Made by a program: the position numbers and the translations under genes. This document shows, piece by piece, positions 12,016-24,274 of a stretch of DNA of 64,000 nt; within the stretch, counting starts at the first letter, position 1, and each line of letters starts with the position of its first letter. The notes under the pieces are model-generated. The model searched no databases. It was not told the DNA's origin and saw only the letters and a program-made list of their open reading frames with translations. The stretch is taken from contig CP053169.1 in NCBI GenBank assembly GCA_014607495.2, forward strand, positions 8,680,001 to 8,744,000, in the 5' to 3' direction. The DNA comes from Carposina sasakii (taxonomy: Eukaryota; Arthropoda; Insecta; Lepidoptera; Carposinidae).

Positions 12016-12273
12016 CAGCACATGATGATAATAATAACCATCAATGTACAATATTTTTATAATCATGGGAAATGAACCTATAACCCTCAAATCAGACACT
12101 CGGAAGTTATCACCTAAAACCCCTGAACCTATGGGTCGTTGCACTAAATTCAAAATAGATAAAGCGGTAATAATTTACTGATTATAACATGTCTCACTTA
12201 CATGATAATATTAATAGATATTACAATATAACAGGTCATTTACATTGTAACTATTTATTTATTTATATACTTA

Positions 12274-12542
12274 GCTACCTAACCGCGTGGTGCCGGCAGG
12301 GTAGAGTTTGTACCACCCCTGCCTGCCCGTGGGTATCGTACGAGGCGACTAAGGGTTTCCGGGAGGTGGGCAGCAGCGCCTCCCGTACTGACAACACAGT
12401 CTGAAAATCACACTGCGGTTACCAACCCGCCTGCCCAGCGTGGTGACTATGGGCAAAACCCCCCTGTGGCAGTAGCCTTGTGGCGTGCCCTGGGGGAGGC
12501 CTACGTCCAGCAGTGGACTACAATAGGCTGAAGAAGAAGAAG
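12274..12542 (+). mobile_element. Retroposon family C copy
   Basis: Full-length type copy with head TAGAGTTTGTACCACC, core GTGGGCAGCAGCGCCTCCCG and 3' signature CTACGTCCAGCAGTGGACTA, but with a GAAGAAGAAG tail in place of GAT repeats. ATACTTA occurs on both sides (12267-12273 and 12543-12549) as a likely target duplication. Confidence 0.75.
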
Positions 12543-12552
12543 ATACTTACCG

Positions 12553-12660
12553 ACCTATGTGTACAGTTGGTAGTGACCCTGCTTGTGACGCCATAGGTCC
12601 TGGATAATTAATATCGATGTTTGTTTCCGACTCATAGATGTTTCTAAGTATAGTTATTGC
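12553..12660 (+). mobile_element. SINE family D, damaged copy
   Basis: Contains GTTGGTAGTGACCCTGC, CGCCATAGGTCCTGG and GATGTTTGTTTCCGACTCAT, all matching the SINE at 15262. The B-box region is deleted. Confidence 0.6.
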
Positions 12661-13885
12661 TTTTTACTTTTCGTGGATCGTATGAATGAACAGTTGTTTA
12701 GGAATTTTTCTAACTATTTGGAAAAAACATATGATTTCGAGTCTCAAGTTTTTTTTATAATTTAGTTAGTCTCGTAGAATTAGTTTCATTTCACATGTTA
12801 CCCTGTGTTTGTAAATTATTTCTCTTTACTTGCTTGGCTTGCCGGAAGAGATCTCTTGTAGAGATAAGCTTGCCATTGTACATGCATCTCTTCTTTTATC
12901 TTGTAAGTTTTATTTTTTGAATATGTGCAATAAAGAATAAGAACAAGTTTTGTGGATAGGTCCTTTAACGCTTTAAACGATTAACGGCTGCTTTTCGCTT
13001 AACATACTCCTTTTGTTACACCCTGTATGCCTACCTCATTTTCCGTTGGGGGCAAAAGTATCTAGTTAACAGTGTAAACGGGCTGTAAAGTTTAGTTATA
13101 CTTATTGAGGTTAATGTACTAAAGTTAAATTGGAAGTAACTGGGTAATGTAATTAGATAATTATGTCTATTTATGGATAAATAGTGAACGCCCGCGATTC
13201 AGTCCTGTGCACTGCAAAAAAAAACAAAATGTTGAAATTATCCGGCAAAAAAATAGCCGATGTCCGTCCTCAGACCCTAAACCTATAATCTCTCTGTGGT
13301 TCGAAATTTCAATTTTCTCTATTTTCTTGAATAACTTGGAAACTTTTATTTTAAAATTACAAAAAAAATGCGGTTTTAGTGTGAAAGCCGAACAGACAGA
13401 CAGACACAGTTACTTTGCATTTAAAATATTAATAAAATCGGTTCTGCATTATTGAAAGTGAACAAACAGACAGACAGTTACTTTGCAGTTTTGTCAGGTC
13501 TACATAGTATAAATACAATAAGGTTCAATTAAATTGTTCAGAGTTGTTTCAGCTTTTTTCAAAATTATGTTTTTTCAAGGGTGGTAAAAAAGACAACAAA
13601 GATAACGCGGACGTAAGTACGTACTCGCTGGTGAAAAGCTACTTAATTTTACAATACAGAGAGAAAGCACAAAAAGTAAAAGTTTTGTTGTTTTAATAAC
13701 CTTTGTTATTTATTTATTTATTTTCGGAAAGTTAACAGCTTACAACTATACGAGTATACATATCAAAACAGAAACAATATGCCAATTACTAATTTCCACT
13801 TTTAGTTACAATATAGCAGGTAACAATAGTGTACAAACTACACTGGTAAAAATTACAATTACAAAAATTCGTCATCCGAGTAATT
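12661..13885. other. Non-coding DNA with MITE fragments
   Basis: A partial terminus of MITE family J (TTTTCGCTTAACATACTCC...CACCCTGTAT) lies near 12990-13030. The sequence GAACAGACAGACAGACA appears twice near 13390 and 13465. No gene recognised. Confidence 0.45.
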
Positions 13886-13958
13886 GATCCGGTAGCTCAG
13901 TGGTTAGAGCGGCTGGCACGGTTTGCAGTGGTCGTGGGTTCGATTCCCACTCGGGTGA
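13886..13958 (+). repeat. tRNA-like sequence, probably repeat-borne pseudogene
   Basis: A-box-like TAGCTCAGTGGTTAGAGC and B-box-like GGGTTCGATTCCCAC are present, and the segment is followed by a T-run. The same flanking words (TTCGTCATCCGAGT on the left) surround the tRNA-like units at 37293 and 62325, and the acceptor arm does not pair well. It belongs to a dispersed repeat rather than to a functional tRNA gene. Confidence 0.6.
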
Positions 13959-15261
13959 AGAATTTTTTCCATTTCTTTATTAATTAATTTTATAATATAT
14001 ATAATATCACTTGACAAAATTATTGCTAACAGCGAGAATAAGCGTCGCCATTCAGTGCTTCAAAATACCTTTCTGTAACCGAACACTTAATAGCTCCATT
14101 ATTCATAGGTATTATATCTACGTTACCTATTATAGTAGAACTTTTTAAGTAATAATTTTATATTGCATAACAACTAATAGCATAAACCTCTTTTCGCAGA
14201 ATATCGTTTCATTACTCATTAAACATTGAAACCCATATTTCTGTAAGTTCAGCGTGTTTGCCGAGATTTGGCTAGTGTATAGCTATCGGGATGAAAAGTT
14301 CAAAACCAGTTCATCTTTTGCCAATATTTCTAATAACTTTTAAAAGAGAAAAAATAAAACAAATCGTCTTCAAAATATTATAAATAATCGTCATGCACAG
14401 TAATTGACCCGGAGCTAGATTAGTATAATTTTATTTTCTGATTAATTTAATTGTTTTTTTTTCAATAATTGTAATAATAAAAGTTAGATAATTATTGGTT
14501 TTTATATCCTTGCCCATGAGAGCTGTTCGTTTCTGGCACTCGCCGGCCGCTGCCGCGCAGTGGTCGTGGGTTCGATTCTAACCAACTAACCTACGCATTT
14601 TTAAAGAAGAAAGTAACCCAATCTATATTATTCTAATTGAAATTCTATTTTTCCATTTCTTTATTAATAATTTTAAATGAATTATGCTATTGTAAAAATT
14701 ACACTGTGACAAAGTTATTGCTAACAAGAATCAACTATCTTAAATGTTGCCATTCTAAATTCGGTCATAAGCACATTATACCTAAAATACCTTTCTGTAA
14801 ATTTTTTTATGCCTAATAAATGATCGCTTAATAGAAGTTTCTGCATTGCAGTATTCATAGGTTTCGGATATCAAGTTTCACCAAATAGACCGCCCCCTAT
14901 ACCTACATTATATCTCTTTCGCTCATTTAAAATACTATGAAAAATGTAAGTGGTTAGGTTCTCTATTTTAGAAAACTTCTAGAAAACAAATATTACGGGT
15001 AATATGATACCCACTATAAAATGATAATACAGCAAGTTATGAGGTAGGCATTATCTCAGGCAGGCGATAAGCTACTTGTCACTGATAACGTGGCTGTATC
15101 GCCTCCTTTGTGATTCTGCCTGCTTAGTTCTGGATTTCGAGAACACAACCGTGTGAATATCTATGTATGTACTGACACTAGTACAAATCTGTTTCGAAAT
15201 AACAACCAAAATAATTTTATGTGGCAAGTTCTTTGAGGCTCTAAATTACCGCCAATTGAAT
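13959..15261. other. AT-rich DNA with decayed tRNA-like repeat fragments
   Basis: GCCGAGATTTGGCTAGTG near 14260 and GTGGTCGTGGGTTCGATTC near 14560 are pieces of the tRNA-like repeat seen intact at 36911-37391. No coding region recognised. Confidence 0.5.
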
Positions 15262-15510
15262 GCCGGCCGATCGGTCTAGTAGGTAGTGACCCTGCCTACG
15301 ACGCCATAGGTCCTGGGTTCGAATCCCGGTAGGTGCAAACATTGATATGATGAATATTGATGTTTGTTTCCGAGTCATGGATGTTTCTATTCTTATCTAT
15401 GTATTTATATACCGTTACTTAGTACCCACGATACAAGACTTTAGGGATCTTAGTGTGGGACAAGGTTAATGTGTTGTGTAGTGTGTGAATATTATATTAT
15501 ATATTATTAT
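15262..15510 (+). mobile_element. tRNA-derived SINE family D
   Basis: This copy keeps the tRNA-like head (TAGTAGGTAGTGACCCTGCC) and a clear RNA polymerase III B box (GGGTTCGAATCCCGG). The body follows (GATGTTTGTTTCCGAGTCAT, CTTAGTACCCACGATACAAG, ATCTTAGTGTGGGACAAGG) and the end is AT-rich. Other copies in the window are at 12553, 18520, 41945, 43822, 48656 and 62750. Confidence 0.8.
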
Positions 15511-16192
15511 TATTATAATGAAATAGGAATATCACTTTGTTATCTTTGGGATAAATTCATGTGATTTTTTGTTTACCATTTTTAGTCACAATTTTTACCA
15601 TATACTCTACCGTACCATTTCACTTAATATACCCCTTCTGCTACACCCTGTACAAGTCCTCAAGCCTCATCAACAGTACCTAAAAATCATATTTGTAATT
15701 CCCAAAAAAAGCAACAAAAGCTTGACGTACCGTCAACATCAGATATGCCACAACGAGTTTGCTGTGTCCTAAACAATGAACTCTGCCAAAACAATAGGCT
15801 TTTTTGAAGCAGCCTACAAATGAGCCGGTCCTATTGTAGCCTTTGTGCCCTTGTAGGGAATATTAAAATGAGATGAATTGTTAACGGGATGACAGGTACA
15901 TTTTTATACTGGACTCTGGAATGGTAGAAAGGAAAAAGGGAATAAATTTGTCGTCGCATCGGTAAAGAAAAAAAAAAAGAAATAGTTTGCACAAGGTGTA
16001 GATGAAGAGACATGTTAAAGTTAAGTGAAACGTAATGAAAATAGCTGCGAAAATGTTATGAAAATTGAGGAGAGAATCAAATCAAATTTGTTATCGACCA
16101 ACTTTAAAAAGAGGTTCTCAATTTGTTCATATTTTTAAATAATTTAGTGTGTTAATGCAACCCAGATTCTATAATACATTTGTATTTTTATA

Positions 16193-16545
16193 TACAGGGT
16201 GATTTTTGGTCGTCAACGTTCCCGAAAACTACGGAATCTCCTTATCATTACGATCATTTTTTTCCATGGAAGCATACCTGAGAAGTGTCTGGTTTCCAAA
16301 ATATTAGGGTCCAAAGTTGACTAGATAGACTGCGTTTTTCTGCATAAATGCACATTGACGCGTGTAGCAAGATTTTTTCACGAAAAATTATTAATATCTG
16401 TCTTTAAAAAAACTAGCATAAACATTGGACACTATAAATTTCGCCCGATCAAGTAATTTTTTTTATTCAAAAAAATTTATATACCTATAGTTTACCAGCA
16501 TTTTTTTTTGGCATAAACTTACTTTTTTGATGTATAGAGTACAAA
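16193..16545 (-). mobile_element. MITE family A, copy 2
   Basis: Starts TACAGGGTGATTTTTGG at the left and runs in reverse orientation to GGCATAAACTTACTTTTTTG and GTATAGAGTAC. The distal terminus is replaced by other sequence. Confidence 0.75.
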
Positions 16546-16619
16546 GATGTACAATGTACATAGAGATGTAAAGTGTGACAAATTATCTACATAATTATTT
16601 CCCTGAGACCAAATCTATA

Positions 16620-16930
16620 CCTATATATAATAAAAATGTAACGGATCGCTGTCTGTACATGGAAGATATATAAGAAAAAATATTATAGAATACCTTTATC
16701 AACGCAATAGTACCCAAAACAATGATTTTTGGAATTTTTGTCTGTTTGTCGGTTTGTCTGTTTGTCTGTGCGTTTGTGCACGCTAATCTCAGAAACGGCT
16801 GAACCGTTCGATGCAGTTTTCAGGAATATGTTGTGACAGGTCCCACTTAACATATAGGCTACTTTTAATCCCGGGAAAATGTTTTTACCCTGGATAATTT
16901 CGATATTTTGTTTTTTTTCTGATTTTCTTA
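16620..16930 (+). repeat. Family E fragment
   Basis: TCAGAAACGGCTGAACCG, then ACATATAGGCTACTTTTA, then ATCCCGGGAAAATGTTTTTA resembles the 2205 copy, but the CTAGT end is missing. Confidence 0.4.
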
Positions 16931-17394
16931 AATATTTTCTTTTCTAAAATACTGTCCTAATTTTTAAAAACATTAATATCGTGTATCAGCGCTAGTACTA
17001 GTACCTAAATTTCGCCTTAATCTCCCATTTCGCTTACTCCTCGACACCTATAATTCCCTAAGCTCCCTGATGTGTAAGAACAGAAGTATAGAGAAGATCA
17101 AACACCATTTTCTAAGAATATACGTCACGGCAAATTGGCGATATTTTAGTATTCAGGGAGCGTGCGAAAGCAGGGTTTAGAATTTGTTGCTACAATATAT
17201 GACACGCGGTTTGCCTTGTGAACTAAAACTGTATTATCACAAAAAACTTTTAGACATTGTTTATGTACCTATATTTTAACGCTGGCTGATATTCTAAGCC
17301 TTATGGTGTTAAAAAATGTAACGTTGTTTTGATTTTATAACGTCCAAATTGTAAAACATAGGTAGGTACACTAAAACCTGATAGGTACCTAACT

Positions 17395-17585
17395 GTGCTG
17401 ATACGAGGCTTCACTAGAATACACCAGCTGCATCTCCTTCCGTGCATGTCATAATAGTCGACTAATGAACTCAGGGGCGTTCCCTCAGGCGAGCTAGCAT
17501 TTTGGACTCGGCTATAGCTACTAAACGTGGCTGTGAGGATCTCTTTTGTGATCCTGTAGTTCTGGCTACACCATTTTGGGACCAC
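17395..17585 (-). repeat. Family B repeat, minus orientation
   Basis: GAGGCTTCACTAGAATACA, then CTTCCGTGCATGTCATAA, then GGCTGTGAGGATCTC, then GTAGTTCTGGCTACACCATT. Open frames across it are not genes. Confidence 0.6.
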
Positions 17586-17814
17586 ATACTTAAATAAATA
17601 AATAAACCAAGTTTTTCAGACAGACGTAGGTAATTTACAGAACCGTATAGAAACAGCAATGTATGTTATGTTTGTTTACTAATCCGAATATAAATATAGA
17701 GGGTGGCAAGGGGATTACAGCGAAAAGCCTTTGATGCCACCACTCCAGACGGTACGTGTTGGGGATGAAGTGAAAATAGTGGTTTTTCTGAAGAAAAATA
17801 CTATATTAACGATA

Positions 17815-18187
17815 TACAGAATGTTTTTTCGTTGCCACCCTTAACGAAGGGTACGTACTTTATACATCAAATAAAGTAAGTTTATGCCATAAAGAATGCT
17901 GGGAAACGATGTAAATTTTTGTGAAAAAAAAAATTACTTGATCGGGCGAAATTTATAGTGTCCAGTGTTTATGTTAGTTTTTTCATAGACAGATATTAAT
18001 TATTTCTTATGAAAAAATCTTGCTACACGCGTTTATGCAGAAAAACGCAGTCTATTTACTTAACTTTGGACCCTAATATATTGGAACCCAGACACTTCCC
18101 AGGTATGCTTCCATGGAGAAAAATGATCGTGATGATGAGGAGATTCCGTAGTTTCCGGGAACGTTGACGACTAAAAATCATTCTGTA
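17815..18187 (+). mobile_element. MITE family A, full-length copy
   Basis: Both termini are present: TACAGAATG at the left and CATTCTGTA at the right, with TA at each outer edge. The internal landmarks occur in the expected order. Confidence 0.85.
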
Positions 18188-18197
18188 TATATGTAAC

Positions 18198-18457
18198 GTA
18201 TTGTAACAAAAGGGGTATGTTAAGCGAAAAGCTATATAAATAGCCCACTAAAAGGAACCTACCCAAAAATTTGGACTTGAAATCACATATTTATTTTTCC
18301 AGATAGTATGGAGAATTCCTAAACAACTCAGGAATGTTCATACAATCTTGAAAAATAAACATGTGATTTCGAGTGTCAAATTTTGGAAATGGTTCTCTAT
18401 AGTAGGCTATTTACATAGCTTTTCGCTTAACATACCTTTTCTGTTACATTCTGTATA
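18198..18457. mobile_element. MITE family J with long inverted termini
   Basis: The left terminus GGGGTATGTTAAGCGAAAAG pairs with the right terminus CTTTTCGCTTAACATACC, and the pairing continues inward through CTATATAAATAGCC and GGCTATTTACATAG. It abuts the preceding family A copy. Single termini of this family are scattered near 13.0, 15.6, 29.7, 43.9, 57.5 and 58.2 kb. Confidence 0.75.
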
Positions 18458-18519
18458 AGCAAGTAATGTATAATGTTTTTTTTAAACATTTTTATTGCTA
18501 AGGAAACAATATTCAATCA

Positions 18520-18735
18520 TATTGGTGTAGTTGGTAGTGACCCTGTCTGCGGCGCTATAGGTCCTGGGTTCGAATTCCGTCAGGTGCTAACATTGACAAT
18601 GATGAATATCGATGTTTGTTTCCGAGTCATGAATGTTTCTATACTTAGTACCCACGACACAAGACCTTAGAGATCTTAGAGTGCGACTAGGTTAATGTGT
18701 TGTGAAGTGTGTGCATATTAATTAATTTATATATA
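18520..18735 (+). mobile_element. tRNA-derived SINE family D
   Basis: Head TTGGTGTAGTTGGTAGTGAC, B box GGGTTCGAATTCCGT, body GATGTTTGTTTCCGAGTCAT, AT-rich 3' end followed by a (TA)n run near 18730-18747. The 142-codon open frame downstream on the minus strand crosses AT microsatellite and repeat fragments and is not a gene. Confidence 0.7.
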
Positions 18736-19129
18736 TATATATATATGTTTATTTTTCCTGATAGTGTGGAGAATTCCTGAAAAGCGCTCCTTGCAGTCGG
18801 ATGGGCGTAGGTTGTATCCCAGTCAAGCGCCTGTATCACTGAATTTGTTTCATGTACAGAATTTAATATTCTAAAATTGTCACTTAGCCATGACGTCTTA
18901 TATACCCAATGTTGATTGGCGTTAGGCAGGCAGCTGTGAAACAAATATGAGTTTCGAAAGAAACCATACTGTGCTGATCTCATGAACAATGGGATAAGGG
19001 CAGGAGATGATGAGTATGGAGAATTCATACTTTTAAAAATAACCATGTGATTTAGAGTTTCTAATTTTGTGTAAGGTTCTTTACACCTAATTGGTTTATC
19101 ACAGCATACATACATACATACATATAATC

Positions 19130-19235
19130 ACGCCTTTATCCCTTACGGGGAAGGCAGAGCACCAAGGGCCGATAGAACCACATGGTGACACTTCTGATTA
19201 ATTTTGAGGGTATAGTTGAGATGTACAAGTATCAT
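19130..19235. repeat. Short repeat with CTTTATCCCTTACGGGG
   Basis: CGCCTTTATCCCTTACGGGG...GGCAGAGCACCAAGGGCCGA...TTTTGAGGGTATAGTTGAG. Further copies lie at 23725-23800 (inverted) and 56275-56375. Class unknown. Confidence 0.5.
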
Positions 19236-19714
19236 ATAATATAAGTAAAATAGCATTTGGCTCAAAATAGCCCTTCTGTTATACCCTGTATATTTCGGGA
19301 TTAAAATAACGTTTAATAGCACCATAACCATAGAGGAATAACGTAGCCCTCGAGACCAATTTTTAATACCTTAAGCGATTTCGTAAGGCAAAATGAGTTT
19401 TATGTCAATATTTACTGTACAGATTGATTTAATTTTTCTGTTTTTTTTTACCGAGCGATAAATGCTTAATGGAACTGTCAATTTTTTATCGATAAAATTC
19501 TCGTTAGAGGATCGTTTTAGGTAAAAAAGTGTTTGAATTTTCAAGTATTTTCGGCAGTATGAATAATTTCTAACGGGAATTTTGAGACTTTACTTATGAT
19601 TATAATTATATGTGATAAGATCTTTAGTAAATATAGGTATTAAATCTTATTCAGATACGTAGAGGTATGTACCTAGGTAGGTATAGTAATATACATACAT
19701 ACAAACATCCACAC

Positions 19715-19910
19715 GGCTGTGCACCCGAAATGTTGTGCCAAGACTGCAGGATCATATAGGAGATACCATAGCCGCGTTTAGCATAGCTAGCATGTAGTTA
19801 AATGATCTGTGACAAGTTGCTACCTCATCACCGGAAGAATGCTTGAGTTCCTTGGTCGACTCTTATAACATACACCGAAGGAGACGTAGCTGATTTATAT
19901 ATTAAAGCCC
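19715..19910 (+). repeat. Family B repeat
   Basis: Carries the GACTGCAGGATCAT, GCCGCGTTTAGCATAGC, GTTCCTTGGTCGACTC and AAAGCCCCG landmarks of the family. Confidence 0.6.
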
Positions 19911-19950
19911 CGAAGGACAAAATAAGTAAATGTAGGTAAAATCCTAGTTA

Positions 19951-20341
19951 TACAGGTTGATTTTTGGTCGTCAATGTTCCCGAAAACTACGGAAACTCCT
20001 CATCGTCACGATCATTTTTCTCCATGGAAGCATACATGGAAAGTATCTGGTTGCCAAGATATTAGGGGCCAAAGTTGAGTAAATAGACTGCGTTTTTCCG
20101 CATAAATGCACATAGACGCGCGTTGCAAGAGTTTTCACGATAAATCATTAATGTCTATGCTGATATGTCTATGATAAAGCTAGCATAAACACTGGACACT
20201 ATAAATTTCGCCCGATCAAGTAATTTTTTTTTTCTAAAACATTTATATTGTTTCCCAGCCTTTTTTTGCATAAACTTACTTTATTTTGATGTATAGAGTA
20301 CGTGCCCTTCGTTAAGGGTGGCAACGAAAAAACATTCTGTA
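19951..20341 (-). mobile_element. MITE family A, full-length, minus orientation
   Basis: TACAGGTTG at 19951 and CATTCTGTA at 20341 are the two termini. The interior reads as the reverse complement of the 17815 copy. The 72-codon minus-strand frame inside is not a gene. Confidence 0.8.
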
Positions 20342-22172
20342 TAAAATTAACATCGTGGTCATCAGCAAGGAAAAAAAATCGGCTAAAAGTTTTTGGACGA
20401 TAAACTTCGATAGCCACATTTTTTGCGCAATTTTGTCGAAGCTAGACTATTCAAAATACACCGATGGTGATACAATTAAAGCCCAGTAGCACATCGTCAA
20501 TTCCCAATGGCTGACAATCGAATCATATGACAGTTATCCATGCGTGCTATTTGTCATGTCCGGCTGTAATTATTGTACGACAAGCGGCCACCCGCGACTT
20601 CGCCCGCGCGAATTTTATAGCTTATTTGTTGTATAAGGCATAAAGGTAAGTACCTGGCAAGTTTCATCGAAAACAGTTCAGTAGTTTTCGCGTGAAAGAG
20701 TAACAAACACACACATAGGTGCATCCATCCTCATAAATGTTCACATTTATAATATTAGTAAGTACCTAAGACTATATTTTTATACCGCCAATTTCTATAA
20801 CTGATCTGGAGAGATTTTTTGCATATCTCAGATATAATCTTCAATTGTTTTCATACAAAATTTCAAATTAGGAATAAAAGAATCCGACATTCTTTTTGAT
20901 CTCTCGTATACGATAGTAAGATAGGATAGTAGGAGAGGTGAAAAGAAAATAGTAGCCCAGATTCTCATAGCGGAAATTTTGGTAGATTTTCTGGCAATTT
21001 TTACTCTACTTGGCCAGAAAGAAGGGTTATTATTATACGGAGACAAGTTGCTAGCTCATCGCCAGAGTAAACGCCCCTTAGTTCCTTAGTCGACTCTTAC
21101 GACTGTACTCGTATGTTGGAGATGCAGCTTATGTATTCTACTGAAGCCCCGGCCCCTGATTACGTAAAAGCAACAGGAATAATATACCTACACAGGTCAG
21201 GTCTAAAATATAGGTCGAGGTAGAATGTTATAAGTACATTATCTAATATTTATACTTAACGTATTAATTTATTACAACACATTGACTGCAACTATGATAA
21301 AAACAAGATAATTTGACGTAAAAAGTTCATTCAACTACGATCTATAAAAAGATCTATAAATCATAAATCAATCTTGTGTTAGGTATGGAAGTCCAGTGAA
21401 GCAAGAGCTATATAGTTAATACTTAAAGTTTCTATGCTTTTTTTGCATTTTTCTGGTCGCCTCTGTTGATCCTGGTTTATAGGAGTTGCAGTGGCAATTC
21501 CAGTTTCCTCAGAATCTAGTGAAACAGCTATTCGTTCCACTAAATTGTTCCTTTTTACGATGGCGCTGATTACCTTCTGCAGGTTATAGGTACATTATCC
21601 TGGTGGAACATAAATATTAAATAATAGATTTTCAGTAATAAAGTTTAGTGTATACAAATTTTACATTATTATACAAATTTGTATACGAATTTGAATTTGA
21701 AATTTGAACATGTACGGGAGTTATTTTATGATAATTGTGGAATTTAGTGCAACAAAGCAAAGGGCTTTTCGTTTTCCAACGTATTGCTGAAAGTAAGTAA
21801 ATGCTGAACTTATATTGATTTTAAAATAGGTAAACTCTGGAAAACCTAACCTTATCAAGCGACAAAGTTGACTGTCCTAGCTCACCACTGGACTGCAAGC
21901 CCATACATAAAGTTACAAAGCAATATTATAGTTATTCCCGGGAAGGTGGAGTCGAGTGTTTTACGTTTCCAAACACAGCTTTTGATCTTTTATTAGGGGA
22001 CATAAAACGATAGAACTATAAATTGGTCTATTTTGGACACCCTGACTTTATTTTTGACTAAGAGACAAAGTCATTTGACCCGGGCCGGCACCTTTATGCT
22101 TAAAACAAACTATCACGCCACGCGTGTCATTACATGTCAATCCCATACATTTTATATGGTCTGAGACATATA
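20342..22172. other. Non-coding DNA with old repeat pieces
   Basis: A family E fragment lies near 20585-20762 and a partial family B copy (GCTAGCTCATCGCCAGAG...AAGCCCCGG) lies at about 21043-21157. Nothing coding is recognised in the remainder. Confidence 0.5.
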
Positions 22173-22310
22173 AGAAAAACGCAGTCTATTTACTCAACTT
22201 AGGACCCTAATATCTTGGGAACCAGACTCTTCTCAGGTATGGAGAAAAATGATCGTGATGGGAGATTCCGTAGTATTCGGGAACGTTGACGCCATAAAAA
22301 CATCCTGTAT
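22173..22310 (+). mobile_element. MITE family A, 3' fragment
   Basis: Begins within GAAAAACGCAGTCTATT and ends at ACATCCTGTA. Only the right third of the element is present. Confidence 0.7.
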
Positions 22311-22471
22311 TTGAGACAAAGTTAGTTTTCATAGTTAAAAAAAGGTTATACTCTGCTTGATCCCATTTTCCAATATGTAAGATTTACTACATTACATCTG
22401 TATAATTGTATACGAAAAATGTTGAATCAGAACTCAGGCACGGGAGTAAAGGCTCGAGCAGACCAGCCCCC

Positions 22472-22652
22472 GTATTGGCTATCTTTTTTGACAGTTCATA
22501 GTCATGATCACTCATTTAAACTTATTGAACTGGAAGTGACATGTATGTGTGTGTTGCAAAAATTTCTTTAGATAAGGCATTATGCTACTTCCAGTTGTTG
22601 ACTTTCAATTGAGTGATGATCACTATGAACTGTCAAAAAAGATAGCCAATAG
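22472..22652. mobile_element. Palindromic MITE family I
   Basis: Inverted termini: TATTGGCTATCTTTTTTGAC at the left and GTCAAAAAAGATAGCCAATA at the right. Pairing continues through AGTTCATAGT and ATGATCACTCA on one side and TGAGTGATGATCACTATGAA on the other. The centre contains GAAGTGACATG and GGCATTATGC. No coding capacity. Confidence 0.8.
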
Positions 22653-22754
22653 ACCTGCAGATGCGTAAGCGTAGACGGCAAGCGGTGTGTCCTGTCTTAT
22701 ACAGTTCCATACATTACATTTAAACTCATGGTACGTGCACGTCTACGTATAGGT

Positions 22755-22885
22755 CTTCGTCTTCGGCCTATTGTAGTCCACTGCTGGACGTAGGCCTCCC
22801 CCAGGGCACATCACAAGGCTACTGCCATAGGGCGGTTTTTGCCTATAGTCGCCACGCTGGGCAGACGAGTTGGTGACCTGTACGT
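22755..22885 (-). mobile_element. Retroposon family C, 3' fragment
   Basis: CCTATTGTAGTCCACTGCTG and GACGTAGGCCTCCCCCAGG are the reverse complement of the 3' signature. The copy is truncated after GGTGACC. Confidence 0.65.
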
Positions 22886-24023
22886 ACAGGTATCGAGTCT
22901 TTATTCCTTGAAATGGATTCTACACTTAACTACAACCTGCTTTTTATGGTGATGAACCATATTGTTTAGGGATTTAGGGGTCGCGTCGCGTCAAAGGGAA
23001 AATAGAAGTAATGTGTGATTTCTCTTCTTTCTTCTTCCGCCGCGGAATCTCTCGTAGGGTTTAGGTTCATAGTTCACCATAGTCCACTTTTAGGGTAAGG
23101 GCACTCTTATTAGGTAGGTCAGTTTGTCACACACGAAAATTCACTTGCAGAGACGCGAGGTCGGTACCGCGATGGTTGGACAACTACTACTAGCGTAGCC
23201 GGGCGAAAGCACACGGGGCCCGCGTCCAGCGACGAAGAAAAGAGCGGGCAATTCAAATAGGGAGATACAAAATTATAGTTTTAACTTTTAACACATAATC
23301 GTTGTTGTAAATAATGTAATAATTTTTTGGCTATATCATATTAGACAGGTACTAAAAGTGGATTAAAGCATTATATTTTATTCATAATATTGTACATGCA
23401 TTTTCATCGTAACAGGCTGGTTAATAATAAAGTGCTGTCGTAAAGTTAAAACAACATTCATAGTTAATGATCAACCGCATTATTTTGCGTTTAATTTACG
23501 GTGTTGCCAGTTTATTAAGGTACCTATATACTGAGGTAGATGAATGTGTATGCGTCAACGAGCTAATTATTCTAAAAAAATGTTAATTTAAAAAGTATCT
23601 CCGATATTTTATTCAAAAAAAAAACACTTGAAGATTTAAAATGCATATTTTATATGTCAAGATCGGTTTTTGAAATTGGCCATAGTGAGCTAGGTTAACT
23701 GACAGAAAAGAATTTATTATTATTTATTATGTGGTCCTATCGGCCCTTGGTGCTCTGCCTACCCCGTAAGGGATAAAGGCGTGATTATATGTCTGTATGT
23801 ATTTATTTCTTAAAAGTAATCCCAAAATAATTCTCTTAAGTTAACATTTGGCATTGTACAATTAGGAATCATTTATAAGTAGAAACGAAACCTGATTGCG
23901 TAAAAATTTTTAACCAGTCACTCTCATTACGAATTTAATGATACCTATCGCTCAAGCTTAAATGCGATAATCCATTTAGGCTCTAGTCTCTAAAGTATAG
24001 AGCGTGTCAAAGAATTATGTATG
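22886..24023. other. Non-coding DNA with a CpG-rich patch
   Basis: About 23030-23240 is relatively GC-rich and matches none of the repeat families here. I see no splice-bounded open frame, so I do not call an exon. A copy of the CCTTACGGGG repeat lies inverted near 23725-23800. Confidence 0.4.
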
Positions 24024-24274
24024 TAACGCAAGCAACAGGCTTTCGACAACCCTAATAAAACAAGTAAGGGCGAATAAACAATTCGCGAATTAGTAAAGAA
24101 AATCGTTCCATTTTAACCGACTACGCCAGATGGAGGATTATGTTTTTCGGGTGTATGTATGTATGTATATATGTATGTATGTATGTATATATATATATAT
24201 ACATTCTTCATTCCATTTTAACCGACTACGTCAGATGGAGGATTATGTTTTTCGGGTGTATGTATGTATATATA
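24024..24274 (+). mobile_element. Left arm of palindromic element K (host of the LTR insertion)
   Basis: The arm starts TAACGCAAGCAACAGGC and runs through AAGTAAGGGCGAATA and GACTACGCCAGATGGAGGA into (GTAT)n and (AT)n. The same sequence appears inverted at 29386-29514, beyond the LTR element. A second, direct copy of the inner arm (GACTACGTCAGATGGAGGA plus GTAT repeats) follows near 24218-24274. Confidence 0.8.

Noticed and set aside
13886..13958. Functional tRNA gene
   Set aside because: The acceptor arm does not pair and the flanks are shared with other dispersed copies, so it is a repeat-borne tRNA-like sequence.
18687..19115. 142-codon open frame on the minus strand
   Set aside because: It runs over a (TA)n microsatellite (Ile-Tyr repeats) and repeat fragments, with no recognisable domain.
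23030..23240. GC-rich patch as a promoter or exon
   Set aside because: It has neither a clear donor/acceptor pair nor a conserved frame, so the evidence is too thin to call.
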